A program made the translations under genes and the position numbers. The notes below the pieces were generated by a model that searched no databases, had not been told where the DNA came from, and was given only the letters and a program-made list of their open reading frames with translations. Below are positions 35,655-45,285 of a stretch of DNA of 64,000 nucleotides, one piece after another (the stretch's first letter is position 1; each line of letters begins with the position of its first letter). Source of the DNA: Armatimonadota bacterium (GTDB taxonomy: Bacteria; Armatimonadota; UBA10988); contig JACRKZ010000012.1 in the NCBI GenBank assembly GCA_016235455.1, positions 1 through 64,000 of the forward strand, given 5' to 3'.

Positions 35655-37400
35655 ATGCGCCGATGGTGTCTCGTGCTGTGCATCGCGGCAGCGACGGCCG
35701 GTGCCGTCGAGCTGCCGCGGCCCGCGTTCGCCAACAGCTTCTGCCTGTTCCCCATCAACGAGCGCTTCCACCTGCGCGCGCCAGGCGACCGCGAGCGCCT
35801 CGTGGCCTGGGTCGGCGAGATGCGCGCCGTGCTAGGCCCGGCCCGGCTGTACGCGCCGTTGGGCGTGGCGATCATCTCCGAGGGCGAAGAGTGGGAGCTG
35901 TTCGAGTTCTGTCGCCGGCAGGGCGTGCAACTGGTCCTGCAGGGCGGCGCCATCGAGCATCACGCCGTGGCCTGGGGCTTCCCCCGGCTGCTGCGCGACC
36001 CGGCCCAGGGCGACCGGCGTTTCGCTCAGTGGTTCCAGGATGGGCTCATCGCCGATCCCGGCAAGGAAGACCAGCACGATTTCGGCTACCGCGCCTGCGC
36101 CAGCGTCTATGCCAAGCCCGTGCAGGCACTGCGCCGCGCCGCGGACCTGCCGCGTTCGGCGCGCATCGCGGCTTCGATGAAGCGCTACCCCGATGTCGTT
36201 GTGGGCTGCAGCGGGCCCATCGAGTGCGAAATGCACCAGGGCGACGACCGCTGGGGCGACTACAGCCCGTTCACGCTGGCCGAGTTCCGCGACTACCTGA
36301 CCCATCGTGGCATCTACGCGGCCGGCGCGGCGCGAGCCGGCGAGGGCTGGCCCGGCGGGCAGGTGTTCGCCGACGATCCGTCGCCCGACCGTGCGGTCGG
36401 CGGTAACGTCACCTTCAATGCCACCTTCGGTACGCGGTTCGCCTCATGGTCGCTGCGCTACTGGGATCCTGAGGTGTACCCCGAGCGCCTGCCACTCGAT
36501 GCGCCTGGCCTGCCCCAGCCCGGTGCGCGCGGCTTCTTGGCCGGCGGGTTCGACGCGCCACGCGTGTGGCCGGGCCGGCCGCCGCTAGCGGGCCTCGCCG
36601 CGGAGGGCAATGAGCGACTGTGGGAGGCCTGGGCCAGCACCGACGACGCCCGACCGGGCTTCCGCGCCAAGCTGCTGTCGTGGTGGGTCGGTGACCACAC
36701 GCGCATGCTGGCCGAGGCCGGCGTGCCGCGCGAGCGCATCTTCAGCCACCAGATACCCGGCGAGAGCTACGGACTCGGGCGGCTAAGCCAGGGCGCCTCC
36801 ATGGTCCAGACCGCGCACACGCCCAGCGGCAGCATCGGCATCACCACCTACTTCGGCGCCGCGTCCGACGTCGAGGTGTTCACCAAGCTCACCGCGTTGG
36901 ACGCCAACTGGGGCATCTTCGAGTACCATCCGCACCCCATCGGCGCGCTCACCGCGCCGGTCTCGGAGTACCTGCACTCGATGTGGACCTGCGTGCGCTT
37001 CCGCGCCCACGTACTCACCCCCATCGACTGGACCTCGGACGACAAGGACTTCGTCGTGCGCCGTGGCCCGTTTGCCCAAGCCATGGCGCAGGTGCTGGCG
37101 GCCCTGCCCGACCAACCCTACTACGACCGCGCGCCGGTCGCCTACACGCCGCCCGCCGTCGCCGGCGTGCAGGCCGAGCGCCTGGCGGGCAACCAGGCCA
37201 AGATCACCTGGTCGCCACTGCTCTGGCCGGACCTGAAGCACGTTTGGACCGACTGGCGCGACTTCGACCAGTTTGAGGTGCGGGCCGCCGACGGCCGCGT
37301 GCTGGGCCGCACGCGCGAGGCCAGCCTGACCGTGCCCGGCGACGGACAGGGCCTGCGTGTGGTGGCCACCCGCCGACCGCCGGTCGCCATCGACCAGTAA
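35655..37400 (+). CDS. Large secreted protein, N-terminal part of a gene broken by a one-base frameshift
   Basis: Codes for 581 residues from the ATG at 35655 (GGAGAG six bases upstream) to a TAA at 37398. Residues 1-17 are a signal peptide. Residues about 25-480 look like a glycosidase-type barrel with SEGEEWELFEFCRRQGVQLVLQGG and GCSGPIECEMHQGD, and the tail is a fibronectin-type domain (VQAERLAGNQAKITWSPL). I cannot name the family. The fibronectin domain stops abruptly at VAIDQ; deleting the T at 37398 makes the frame read DQNGFFADNYRVELFD and continue to 38370. The intact protein would be about 904 residues. It could be a real mutation or a sequencing error. Confidence 0.7.
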   Translation: MRRWCLVLCIAAATAGAVELPRPAFANSFCLFPINERFHLRAPGDRERLVAWVGEMRAVLGPARLYAPLGVAIISEGEEWELFEFCRRQGVQLVLQGGAIEHHAVAWGFPRLLRDPAQGDRRFAQWFQDGLIADPGKEDQHDFGYRACASVYAKPVQALRRAADLPRSARIAASMKRYPDVVVGCSGPIECEMHQGDDRWGDYSPFTLAEFRDYLTHRGIYAAGAARAGEGWPGGQVFADDPSPDRAVGGNVTFNATFGTRFASWSLRYWDPEVYPERLPLDAPGLPQPGARGFLAGGFDAPRVWPGRPPLAGLAAEGNERLWEAWASTDDARPGFRAKLLSWWVGDHTRMLAEAGVPRERIFSHQIPGESYGLGRLSQGASMVQTAHTPSGSIGITTYFGAASDVEVFTKLTALDANWGIFEYHPHPIGALTAPVSEYLHSMWTCVRFRAHVLTPIDWTSDDKDFVVRRGPFAQAMAQVLAALPDQPYYDRAPVAYTPPAVAGVQAERLAGNQAKITWSPLLWPDLKHVWTDWRDFDQFEVRAADGRVLGRTREASLTVPGDGQGLRVVATRRPPVAIDQ

Positions 37401-37401
37401 C

Positions 37402-38370
37402 GGCTTCTTCGCCGACAATTACCGCGTCGAACTGTTCGACACGGCCGACGCCGCGGCGCCCAGTCGCACGGTCTCGGCGCGCCAGGCCAGCCTGGATGTG
37501 CGGCCGGTGGGCGACGAGCAGGAAGTCTGGGCGCGCGTGGCCGTGGTCGACGGGGCCGACGGCGGCGGCGCGTGGAGCGACAGGTTCCGTCTCAGCCTGC
37601 CGCGGCCGGGCCGGCTGGTGCTCGACCTGGCCCGGCAGAACCCGCGGGTCACCAACTCGCCCGACACCGCCTTCCGGCCGATCATCGTGGGCGGCGTGAG
37701 CCAGCCGAGCCTGTTTGAGCATCCGTCGATCAAGGAGATCACCTGGGCGACCGCCGAGTTCACCGGCCAGTTGCCGTCCGTGACGGCCGGGCGACGTCTC
37801 CTGTTTGTGGCCGACCTGGGCCTCAAGGACGGCGCGACGTTGAGCGACGGCGTGCGCTTCGCCGTGTCGGGCAACGGCCGTGACCGCTTCGAGCAACTGG
37901 TCAAGCCCGATGGCGCCTGGCATGCGGTCGAGGTCGATCTGACGGACCTGGCCGGCCAGGCGCTGTCGCTGGTGCTCAAGGTGCACCCGAACGCCCACTC
38001 CGCCGCCGACTGGGCCGCCTGGGCCGAGCCGCGCGTGCTGCTGGTAGGGCCCGGCGTGGTCGACCTGCCCACGGTGGTCGGCATCACCGCACTGGGCAAG
38101 GAGGTCCGCGGCCGCGTCACGCTGCGCTGGCAGGAGAAGACCTCCGACGGCCGGCTATGGCCTCAACTGGCGGGCTTCAGCGGCTATCGCGTGTACCGCG
38201 GCGCGGACCGTGGCTTCCAGCCGGGCGCCGCCAACCGGCTGGGCGAGAGCAAGACCTCCCAGTTCGTCGACGCGACGTTCGACGGGCGCGAGACCTACTA
38301 CCGCGTCACCGCCGCGATGGCCGACGGCAGCGAGTCGCCGCCATCGGAGGCGGTGCAGTACGCGCCTTAA
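37402..38370 (+). pseudogene. C-terminal part of the frameshifted secreted protein
   Basis: In the +1 frame relative to 35655, an uninterrupted reading runs from GFFADNYRVELFD to a TAA at 38368 with no ribosome site or signal peptide of its own, so it is the continuation of the upstream gene. It holds the end of a fibronectin-like domain, a carbohydrate-binding-like beta-sandwich (about VTNSPDTAFRPIIVGG to VLKVHPNAHS) and a final fibronectin type III unit (GFSGYRVYRGADRGFQPG, TYYRVTAAMADGSESPPSE). Such domains anchor secreted enzymes to glycan. The stop overlaps the convergent lyase by four bases (TTAA). A short ATG-less frame from 37357 is the same piece read from an arbitrary start. Confidence 0.65.
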
Positions 38371-40400
38371 CGGCGGCGCACCAGGCCCGCGACCGGCTCC
38401 ACGTCAAGCGCCCAGCGCTGCTGGCCGTGGGTGACGTTGACCGTCGCCCGCTCGCCGTCCGGCTGGCAGGTGACCAGCGCCGCGACGCCGTCGAGCGCCA
38501 CGGTCCAGGCATACCACGTGGCCGCTGCCTGTCGGCGGAAGAGGACCATGGGCGGCTGCTCGGCAGTGCTGGCGCCCACGCCAACGCCGCACAGCGCCTC
38601 GGTGGCTTCGCCCGGCGCCAAAGAGAGCACGGTGTCGGCGCCCGCCGCGGGCTTGACCGACAGGCTCAGGCCCTGACCCGCGCCGCGCGTCGTGGCCTTG
38701 GCCAGATGCTGATAGCCGGCCTTCGCCGGCGGTGTCCAGGGCTGGCCGGCCGGTAGATCGGCCCAGGCGCCGCTGAGATGCACAGCCAGGTCGAGCGTGC
38801 GCGGCTTGTCGCACACCACCCGGTCGACGATCAACGCCACCGTGTCACTCAGCAGCACCGCCGCGCGCCGGAAGCTGACGCCGGGGTAGATGGGGCCGGC
38901 ATCGGTGACGACATAGCGCAGGCCGGCCTCGCCTGAGAAGCCCAGGCAACTGCCAGTGGCCGGCGCCTGGTTGGCCTCATCCACCACCAGCGTGTTGTGC
39001 GCCAGCGTGGTCTTGTCCCAAGAGCCGTGCAGCGGTGAGCCGTAGGCATGGCTGCCGCTGTCGGGCAGGCGGTCGGCACGCTGGGTGCGCAGCACGAAGT
39101 GGTTCTTGTCCGGATGCCCGTGACCGCCGCCGTGCGGACCATACTTAAGGCACAGCCAGGTGGCCCCCTCGCCGTCGCCGGCCTGCAGCATGGCGTAGCC
39201 GCTGGCCGGGCTGTTGGCGCTGCCGCGCACCGCGGCGGCGCCCGCCTGGGGCAACTCCGCCTCGCCGTAGAGCAGGGCCAGCCGCCCCGTGCGCGGCCCA
39301 CCGGCCAGCAGCGGCAGATAGGCCGGGTCGTGGTACTTGGCATAGGCCAGGTCGTAGCTGTCGCGCCGGCCCTTGAGGTCGACCGTGCCGCTGTCGTTGA
39401 AGGCCGGCATCAGCAGATCCGGCGTGGCCAGCGCCAAGGGCGCGTCGAACATGGTCTTGAGGCGCGGCGACCACAGGTTGACCCCGCAATGCTCGGCGGC
39501 GATGGCCAACGGCATCAGACCGTCAATCGTGAAGAAGTGGTAGCCGCTGGCGCCTTCGAACCACATGCCATCGTCTTGGATGCCCTTGGCCACCTGCTGG
39601 CGGAAGCCGCCGCGCGTGTCAGCCGTGGCGCGGTCGACGAGCTGTTGGTCGCCCAGCAGCAGCCCGGTCAGGCCGATGGCGCTGGCCAGCCGGCAGTGGA
39701 TGTTGTGCACCTGCCCGAAGCCGGGCAGCAGCACGCGCTCGACGCACGGCCGCAGCAGACCGGCCTCGACCGCGGCGCGCTCCTGGGCCGAGCTGTCGGC
39801 CCACACCAGATCGGCCGCCTGCGCGATGGGTATCAGCCACGACGCCTCGGTCAGCGACTGCGAGTGGACGCGGGCGCCGCGGCCGAGCCGGCCCTGGTTG
39901 TCGTGCAGCTCGTACTTGAGGTAGTGCTCGGCATAGGCGGCCAGGATGGCCTTGGCCCGCGCCAGGTAGCGCGGCTCGCGGGTCATCTGCCACAGCAGGC
40001 CGGCATCGCAGGCCTGCTGGGCCAGTTGCCCATGCACACCGGCGATGGCGTTGCCGTCGAAGTCCAGCGTCGCCTTGGCCGGGTTGCCCAGCAGCGTGTG
40101 CGGCCCGACGGGGCAAGTATGCTCCCACTGCCACGGCCCGAGGCGTCTGCCCTGCTTCAGACGGGCGCCATGGTCGGGGCAGACGTAGTTGTGGCTCCAG
40201 TTGCCGCCGCGCGGCGGCAGCGCCAGCGGCTCGGCGACGGCGCGGTCGACATCGGCGCGGAAGCCGGACCAGCGCGCGGCCCAGCCGGGCCGCGCCACCT
40301 TGGCGCGCAGCGCGGCCAGGTCGGCGGCGTTGACCAGCAAACGCGGCGTGGGCGGCAGGTCGGCGGCCACCAGCAGCGCTGCGAGGAGGACCATCTGCAT
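38367..40400 (-). CDS. Secreted oligo-alginate/uronan lyase-like protein (PL17-type layout)
   Basis: A 677-residue protein. Residues 1-13 form a short signal peptide. An alpha-toroid follows with PRLLVNAADLAALRAKV and NWSHNYVCPDHG, then a heparinase II/III-like beta domain with KYGPHGGGHGHPDKNHFVLRTQ, in which the GHGHPD His/Asp set matches the catalytic and metal-binding region of PL17-type exolytic lyases. The layout of an alginate-lyase helical domain plus a heparinase beta domain is that of PL17 oligo-alginate lyases. It probably produces unsaturated uronic-acid monomers. ATG at 40400 overlaps the upstream stop by one base (TGATG), implying coupling with the lipoprotein gene. Confidence 0.82.
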   Translation of the reverse strand: MQMVLLAALLVAADLPPTPRLLVNAADLAALRAKVARPGWAARWSGFRADVDRAVAEPLALPPRGGNWSHNYVCPDHGARLKQGRRLGPWQWEHTCPVGPHTLLGNPAKATLDFDGNAIAGVHGQLAQQACDAGLLWQMTREPRYLARAKAILAAYAEHYLKYELHDNQGRLGRGARVHSQSLTEASWLIPIAQAADLVWADSSAQERAAVEAGLLRPCVERVLLPGFGQVHNIHCRLASAIGLTGLLLGDQQLVDRATADTRGGFRQQVAKGIQDDGMWFEGASGYHFFTIDGLMPLAIAAEHCGVNLWSPRLKTMFDAPLALATPDLLMPAFNDSGTVDLKGRRDSYDLAYAKYHDPAYLPLLAGGPRTGRLALLYGEAELPQAGAAAVRGSANSPASGYAMLQAGDGEGATWLCLKYGPHGGGHGHPDKNHFVLRTQRADRLPDSGSHAYGSPLHGSWDKTTLAHNTLVVDEANQAPATGSCLGFSGEAGLRYVVTDAGPIYPGVSFRRAAVLLSDTVALIVDRVVCDKPRTLDLAVHLSGAWADLPAGQPWTPPAKAGYQHLAKATTRGAGQGLSLSVKPAAGADTVLSLAPGEATEALCGVGVGASTAEQPPMVLFRRQAAATWYAWTVALDGVAALVTCQPDGERATVNVTHGQQRWALDVEPVAGLVRRR

Positions 40401-41725
40401 CACTTGGCCTCCGGCCGAGTAAAGCCGATCGAGCGGATGCGCATGGTCTTGCCCGGCTGTCCGCCGGGACCCGGATCGACGCGCAACTGCGAGATGAGCC
40501 CCTTGTACTCGGGATGCGTACCCAGGTCGACGGCGTAGACGTGCCACACTCCGTCACCGATCAGCGGCACCGTCTTGACCCGCTCACCGGCCATGCCGGG
40601 CTGGCCCGTGCAGCGCCAGAACACCTCCAGGTTGCCCGGCGCGCCGTCGTAGGCCGCCTCGACGTAGAGTGTCGGCGCACTGGCAGCGGGGAACAAGACC
40701 AGCGGGCTGAGCATCTGCGGGTCGGCCTGGTCGACGTTGACCTTCAGCTCGCCGGTGATCGGCCAGCCGGTGTCGGTGGCCAGGTGATAGACCCAGTGCT
40801 GGCGGTCGGCCCCGAAGCGCCACACCGGCGGCGCGGGCTTGGGTGCGTGCTGGTAGACGTGGTCGCGGATCTGGGCCAGTTGGCCGACGATCAGCGTGTA
40901 CTGGAACTCGTAGGTGATGTTCCAGTCGAGGATCTCCGAGTGCAGCGGCGCGATGTAGCCGGTCGGACCGTCCTTGGGGCCGCCCTTGCCGGGTGCCCCG
41001 GCGAACCCGCCGAGGAACTGCACCACGCCTGGCTCCCAGATACCCAGGCCGAAGCCCTTGTCATCGACCAGCGCGGCCCAGTTCTCCGTGGCGGTCCACC
41101 CGGTCCACGGCATCTTGGCCGGGATCTGGGACAGTTCGCCGCCGGTATACGGCGCATCGCCCTGATAGGTCATCAGCTTCCACCACGGACCGTTGGTATA
41201 GACCGCGGGCAACTCCTGATGCCGGCCGGTGTACTGCGTCTTGTCAGAGCGCGCGTTGACCATGCGCGAGCGCACCTTGGCCGTGGCGCCGTCGAGGGTA
41301 ATCCAGCACTCGAAGACGCACTCGCCCGGCTCGTTGTTCAACGGCCACTGCATGGGCACGCACTTGACGTACAGCTCCCGGCCGTCGTTGCGTTGCTCGA
41401 GCAGCTTGGAGCGATGGCCATAGCAGTCGCCCGACTGGATGGGATTCCAGCCCAGTCCGGCCCATTCGGGCCGCGGCTGTTTGCCGTTGGGGGCAAATGG
41501 GTTGGGCCCCGAGTAGTGCGACATCTGGATCTGACGACCCCAGTCGAACGAGTTGATCAGGTTCTGGTCCGAACCGCTGGGCGACACCCAGGTGATGGCA
41601 CCGCCCAGGTCGAGGTTCACCCCGACCTTGATCGTGCCGTTGTCGATGCTGCTCACGCGGTCCTCAGCGCAACCGGCTGTGGCCATGGCCATCACTCCCA
41701 TCAACACCCACCAACCTGCTCTCAT
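40400..41725 (-). CDS. Secreted lipoprotein, probable glycan-binding partner of the downstream lyase
   Basis: A 441-residue protein. The signal ends in a lipobox (ATAGC, Cys18), so it is lipid-anchored in the envelope. Beta-rich sequence follows: NGTIKVGVNLDLGGAITWVSPSGS, GRHQELPAVYTNGPW and a C-terminal carbohydrate-binding-like domain (YVEAAYDGAPGNLEVFWRCTG, WHVYAVDLGTHPEYKG). Similar beta-sandwich proteins of unknown function accompany glycan-degrading loci. I do not recognise a catalytic centre. GGAGAG lies four bases before the ATG at 41725; the GTG at 41728 is too close to it. It is first in an operon with the PL17-like lyase. Confidence 0.7.
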   Translation of the reverse strand: MRAGWWVLMGVMAMATAGCAEDRVSSIDNGTIKVGVNLDLGGAITWVSPSGSDQNLINSFDWGRQIQMSHYSGPNPFAPNGKQPRPEWAGLGWNPIQSGDCYGHRSKLLEQRNDGRELYVKCVPMQWPLNNEPGECVFECWITLDGATAKVRSRMVNARSDKTQYTGRHQELPAVYTNGPWWKLMTYQGDAPYTGGELSQIPAKMPWTGWTATENWAALVDDKGFGLGIWEPGVVQFLGGFAGAPGKGGPKDGPTGYIAPLHSEILDWNITYEFQYTLIVGQLAQIRDHVYQHAPKPAPPVWRFGADRQHWVYHLATDTGWPITGELKVNVDQADPQMLSPLVLFPAASAPTLYVEAAYDGAPGNLEVFWRCTGQPGMAGERVKTVPLIGDGVWHVYAVDLGTHPEYKGLISQLRVDPGPGGQPGKTMRIRSIGFTRPEAK

Positions 41726-41773
41726 CACGCTCTCCGTGGCCGTTGGGACGCACTGGGCGCCCGGCCGTTCCCA

Positions 41774-43420
41774 TCATGCACCATACAGCCCCAAGACGAG
41801 GGCGTCGAGGGCTGGCGAGCCCCCACCCCAACCCTCCCCGCGAGCGGGGAGGGAGTCGAGTGACCGCGCCACCGCCACCAAGGCCGCATCGGCCTCCGCC
41901 GACCAGGCCGGCAGCGGCACCGCGCCCAGCGTGAAGGCCTCGACGTTGACCTGGATGAACCGCGCGGCGTACCAGCGATTGAGCGGCCCTGAGTTCAGCA
42001 AGGCGGCCAGCGCGTCGAGGCTCCAGGGGCAGTCGTCGCGCGGGATGACCATGAGCAGATTGTTGCTGGCCAGATACTCGCCTGCGAGGTCGGCCGCGGC
42101 GACGATGCGTTGGGGCAGGGCCGGCTTGCGCATGGCATGGACCAGCAGCTTGGGCCGTCGCTGGCGCGCCAACTCGCCGGGCGGCAGGCCGTCAAGCGCC
42201 ACCCGCACCAGTTCGCCGGTCGGCGCCAGCCAGAACGGCCGCACTCCGCGCGCGGCGGTGAGCATCGGCTGGCCCGCCGGGTCGGCGACCAGATGCGACT
42301 TGTAGAACCCATCGTGCAGGCTGGCCACGTCGTCCAGCCGCGGGTGGTGACAGCCCAGGCCCTCGTCCTGGCCGAGGACGAACACGGTGTCGGGCTCGTC
42401 CAGCCAGACGCGTGGGTCCACGGTGCGCTGCGCCAGGCTGGTCGGGTCGGTGTCGAGCGGTCGCGCCAGGCCATGCCAGCCCACCGTCGCCCGCGCGGCC
42501 GGCTCTGCGCGCCGCAGAGCCAGCAGCACCGGCACCATGTCGCGGGCGCCTGCGAACACGCCCTTGCGGTAGACCTCAACATGATCTAAAGCGTTTGAGG
42601 TGAGCAGCCAACGGCGTAGCGACCGGCCGCGGCGCGTGCTCAGCCAGCTCTCGGGCAGCACGAACCCCACCCGGCCGCCGTCGCGCACCTGCCGGTGTGC
42701 GGCACGCAGGAACGCGGCCTCGGAACTGGGCTCGCCCGGATCGAGCAGACCCGCCGACGCCAGCCGGGCGCGGCAAGCCCGGTCGAATGCCAAACCCCAC
42801 GGCGGGTTGCCGATGACCAGATCGAACCGGCCGTGCCAACGCGTATCGAGCAGGCCGTCGCCCAGGCTGACCCGCTCGACGGCCTGGGCGGCGCTCAGGC
42901 CCGCCGCGCACAGCGCCCGCCGTGCCGCCAATACGGCCAGCGGGTCGCCGTCGACGCCCCACACGTCATTGACGCCACGGCGCAGCAACTCAACGAGAAA
43001 CGCGCCGGCACCACAAGCCGGGTCGAGCGCGGCGCCCCTGGTGGCACCGGCCGCCAGAGCGGTGGATTGCGGGCCTGCCCGGGAGTGCACCGGCCAGGAG
43101 GCCGGCGCCACCAGAGAGACCAGCCGCTCGACCAGCCAGGGCGGCGTGTAGTAGGCGCCGAGGCCGCGTCGTCCGCCGCGATGGCGTGTCAGCCGGCCGT
43201 CCTCGACGCTCACCCCGGCCAACGCCTCGGCGGCTTCGGCGGGTTCGCATCGGGCCTCGGCCGGCCACACGTCGGTGTCAGTGATGCCGGCCAGCAGTCG
43301 CGGGTCACCGTCGCCCAGCACCAGGCTCAGCCCGGCGGCCAGCAGACGCGGCGCTGCCGGCAGGTCGGTCCGTTGGTCATAGCACACCTGCGCGGCGGCC
43401 AGGAGCTCCGACGGGCTCAC
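41774..43420 (-). CDS. N6-adenine DNA methyltransferase, Eco57I/TaqI-like, with a repeat-derived segment
   Basis: A 548-residue protein. Residues about 115-330 carry the methyltransferase core: motif I DPACGAGAFLVELLRRG for S-adenosylmethionine, and motif IV NPPW for catalysis on adenine. The part after residue 340 resembles the target-recognition and helical region of Eco57I-type enzymes. It may be an orphan methyltransferase or part of a restriction system whose nuclease is not obvious here. Near the C-terminus residues SLPARGEGWGGGSP are encoded by a GC-rich palindromic repeat. It overlaps the PPK2 stop by four bases (ATGA), so the two are co-transcribed. Confidence 0.82.
   Translation of the reverse strand: MSPSELLAAAQVCYDQRTDLPAAPRLLAAGLSLVLGDGDPRLLAGITDTDVWPAEARCEPAEAAEALAGVSVEDGRLTRHRGGRRGLGAYYTPPWLVERLVSLVAPASWPVHSRAGPQSTALAAGATRGAALDPACGAGAFLVELLRRGVNDVWGVDGDPLAVLAARRALCAAGLSAAQAVERVSLGDGLLDTRWHGRFDLVIGNPPWGLAFDRACRARLASAGLLDPGEPSSEAAFLRAAHRQVRDGGRVGFVLPESWLSTRRGRSLRRWLLTSNALDHVEVYRKGVFAGARDMVPVLLALRRAEPAARATVGWHGLARPLDTDPTSLAQRTVDPRVWLDEPDTVFVLGQDEGLGCHHPRLDDVASLHDGFYKSHLVADPAGQPMLTAARGVRPFWLAPTGELVRVALDGLPPGELARQRRPKLLVHAMRKPALPQRIVAAADLAGEYLASNNLLMVIPRDDCPWSLDALAALLNSGPLNRWYAARFIQVNVEAFTLGAVPLPAWSAEADAALVAVARSLDSLPARGEGWGGGSPALDALVLGLYGA
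41821..41855. repeat. Dispersed palindromic repeat inside the methyltransferase coding region
   Basis: CCCCACCCCAACCC is followed by a perfect inverted repeat, CCCTCCCCGC (41832-41841) and GCGGGGAGGG (41844-41853). Its opposite-strand translation gives the SPHPNPPRERGG string that I associate with small mobile-like repeats in many genomes. It sits in frame in the 3' end of the methyltransferase gene. No other copy is evident in the window. Confidence 0.5.
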
Positions 43421-44256
43421 GCGGTGCCGCCGTGTTCCTTGCGCCAGGCCGCGAGCGCCACGCGCTGGGCGGTGCCCACCTCGTCGAGCGCCTCCTGCCA
43501 GTCATCGGCCAGCGGCTCCATCAGCTTGACCAGCGTGTGCGCCAGGGCCAGGTCGCGGAACCACTTGGCGTCGGCGGGCACGATGTACCAGGGCGCCTTC
43601 TCGCTCGCGCAGCGACCGATGGCCTCGGAGTAGGCCGCCTGGTACTCATCCCACAGCTGCCGCTCCTCCCAGTCGCCGGGATTGAGCTTCCACGCCTTGG
43701 TGGGATCCTGTTCGCGGTCGAGCAGCCGCTGTTTCTGCTCATCGGGCGAGATGTGCAGCCAGAACTTCGCGATCACCGTGCGGTTGTCGGCCAGCAGGTC
43801 TTCAAACGCGTTGATCTGGTCATAGCGCGCTCGCCACACCTTCTCGGGCACGAGCTTGTGCACCCGAACGATGCCGACCTCTTCGTAGTGCGAGCGGTTG
43901 AAGATGGTCACCTGGCCCTTGCCCGGTGTCTCACGATGTACGCGCCACAGGAAGTCGTGGGCAGCCTCCACCGTCGACGGCACCTTGAAGCTGACCACGC
44001 TGGTGCCCTGCGTATTGAGTCCCTCGGACAGCTTGTTGATGGCGCCGTCCTTGCCGCCGGCGTCCATGCCCTGCAGAACCACCAGCAGGCTGTGCGTGCT
44101 GGCGCCATACATCAGCTCCTGCAGCTCGGCCAGCCGCTGATGCAGCTTGGCGGTCTCCTCGCGCGCGCCCTCCTTGTCCAGCCCGTCGGGCGGGCTGGTG
44201 TCGACATCGCGCAGGTCCAGCTTGGTCGACTCGGTCACGGCATGGACGTATCTCAT
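43417..44256 (-). CDS. ppk2: Polyphosphate kinase 2 (PPK2 family)
   Basis: A 279-residue P-loop kinase. Walker A is GMDAGGKDG (about residues 88-96), and the Walker B/lid region is IFNRSHYEEVGIVRVH. The conserved PPK2 stretch FLWRVHRETPGKGQV lies between them. It would make nucleoside triphosphate or diphosphate from polyphosphate, or the reverse, in the cytoplasm; single-domain enzymes of about this size usually belong to the class that uses polyphosphate to phosphorylate nucleoside mono- or diphosphates. CTGGAG lies seven bases before the ATG at 44256; the frame stays open upstream without family-like sequence. It is followed, with overlap, by the methyltransferase. Confidence 0.92.
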   Translation of the reverse strand: MRYVHAVTESTKLDLRDVDTSPPDGLDKEGAREETAKLHQRLAELQELMYGASTHSLLVVLQGMDAGGKDGAINKLSEGLNTQGTSVVSFKVPSTVEAAHDFLWRVHRETPGKGQVTIFNRSHYEEVGIVRVHKLVPEKVWRARYDQINAFEDLLADNRTVIAKFWLHISPDEQKQRLLDREQDPTKAWKLNPGDWEERQLWDEYQAAYSEAIGRCASEKAPWYIVPADAKWFRDLALAHTLVKLMEPLADDWQEALDEVGTAQRVALAAWRKEHGGTA

Positions 44257-44347
44257 GGCGCTGCTCCAGGACATCAGAATCGGCGTGCGCCGGCCGATTC
44301 CTCCGTGCCCGAGCAGGGCCGGCGAGGTAGCCGGCGAACAACGGGCC

Positions 44348-45172
44348 ATGCCCCATCGCCGCCAGCACGACAACGAGCCCGTCTATCGTGAGCAACTCCG
44401 GTCCACCCGCTGGGAACAGCGGCGCCAGGCGTTGCGCCTGCTCATCGTGCTGGACCCGCCCGATCTGCTCGATCTGCTCATCAACGCGCTCGGCGACCGG
44501 GCTCGTGGTGTGCGCCGCGTGGCCTCGGGCGCGCTGGCCGGGCTGGGCTCACCGGCCTACCCGGCGCTGCTCGCGCGCATCGAAGACGCCCAGTCGGGTC
44601 CCTGGTGCACCGTCGTACTGGCCAGCACGTTCGCCGGCCGCCAGGCGCTGGCGGCGCTGCCCGAGGCCGGACTGGCCTATTTGCGCCGCGCGCTGGCCTT
44701 GCCCGACCTGCACTCGGGCCATCTGCTGCATCTGACGCAGGCCCTGGCCATCGGTCCGATGCCCGCCGTGGGCGACCTCCTCCTGCCGCTGCTCGAGCAC
44801 GAGTCTATCCGCGTGCGGGCCGCGGCGTGGCGGGCGTTGGTCAGCCGTGACGAGCGGCGCCTGCTGGCCTGGGCGGTGGCGCAGACCCGCTGGTCGGTGT
44901 TCACTGTGCCGGTGGTGCGGTGGCTCGGCGAGAGCGGCAGCATCGAGGCCATCGCGCCGCTGCGGCGGCTCTGTGGCCTGCGCGCCTGGCTGTCGGTGAG
45001 CGCGGTGGTCCGCGCCGCGGCCAAGGCCGCCCTGGCCCAGGTCATCGAGTCCACGCGCCACATCCCCGACGCGGCGCTGACCCATGCGGCGCCGCCCGGC
45101 ACGGAGCCCGGCGCGGCCGCGCTCAGCCTGTGGGCCGAGGAGATGGCCGTGGACGACGAGGACGACGCGTAG
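44348..45172 (+). CDS. HEAT-repeat protein
   Basis: A 274-residue, all-helical, Ala/Leu/Arg-rich protein built of about six HEAT or PBS-lyase-like repeats. Examples are RARGVRRVASGALAGLG, ESIRVRAAAWRALVSR and LSVSAVVRAAAKAALAQ. The repeats form a curved scaffold that binds proteins or nucleic acids; no catalytic role is implied. The ATG at 44348 is the most downstream start that keeps the first repeat whole; there is no strong ribosome site. It is divergent from PPK2. Confidence 0.75.
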   Translation: MPHRRQHDNEPVYREQLRSTRWEQRRQALRLLIVLDPPDLLDLLINALGDRARGVRRVASGALAGLGSPAYPALLARIEDAQSGPWCTVVLASTFAGRQALAALPEAGLAYLRRALALPDLHSGHLLHLTQALAIGPMPAVGDLLLPLLEHESIRVRAAAWRALVSRDERRLLAWAVAQTRWSVFTVPVVRWLGESGSIEAIAPLRRLCGLRAWLSVSAVVRAAAKAALAQVIESTRHIPDAALTHAAPPGTEPGAAALSLWAEEMAVDDEDDA

Positions 45173-45285
45173 CCGCCCCCAAACACCGCCGGCCGGACCA
45201 CGCCCACTTGGGATGAGCCGTCGCTCGTGGGTAGATCGTGGTGCCGGCCGTCGGCTGGACGAGTTGGAGTGAGGGAGGGCTGTTG

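Noticed and set aside
37391..37403. Programmed ribosomal frameshifting in the secreted protein
   Set aside because: No slippery heptamer, prfB-like site or downstream structure is evident; a one-base insertion explains the data more simply.
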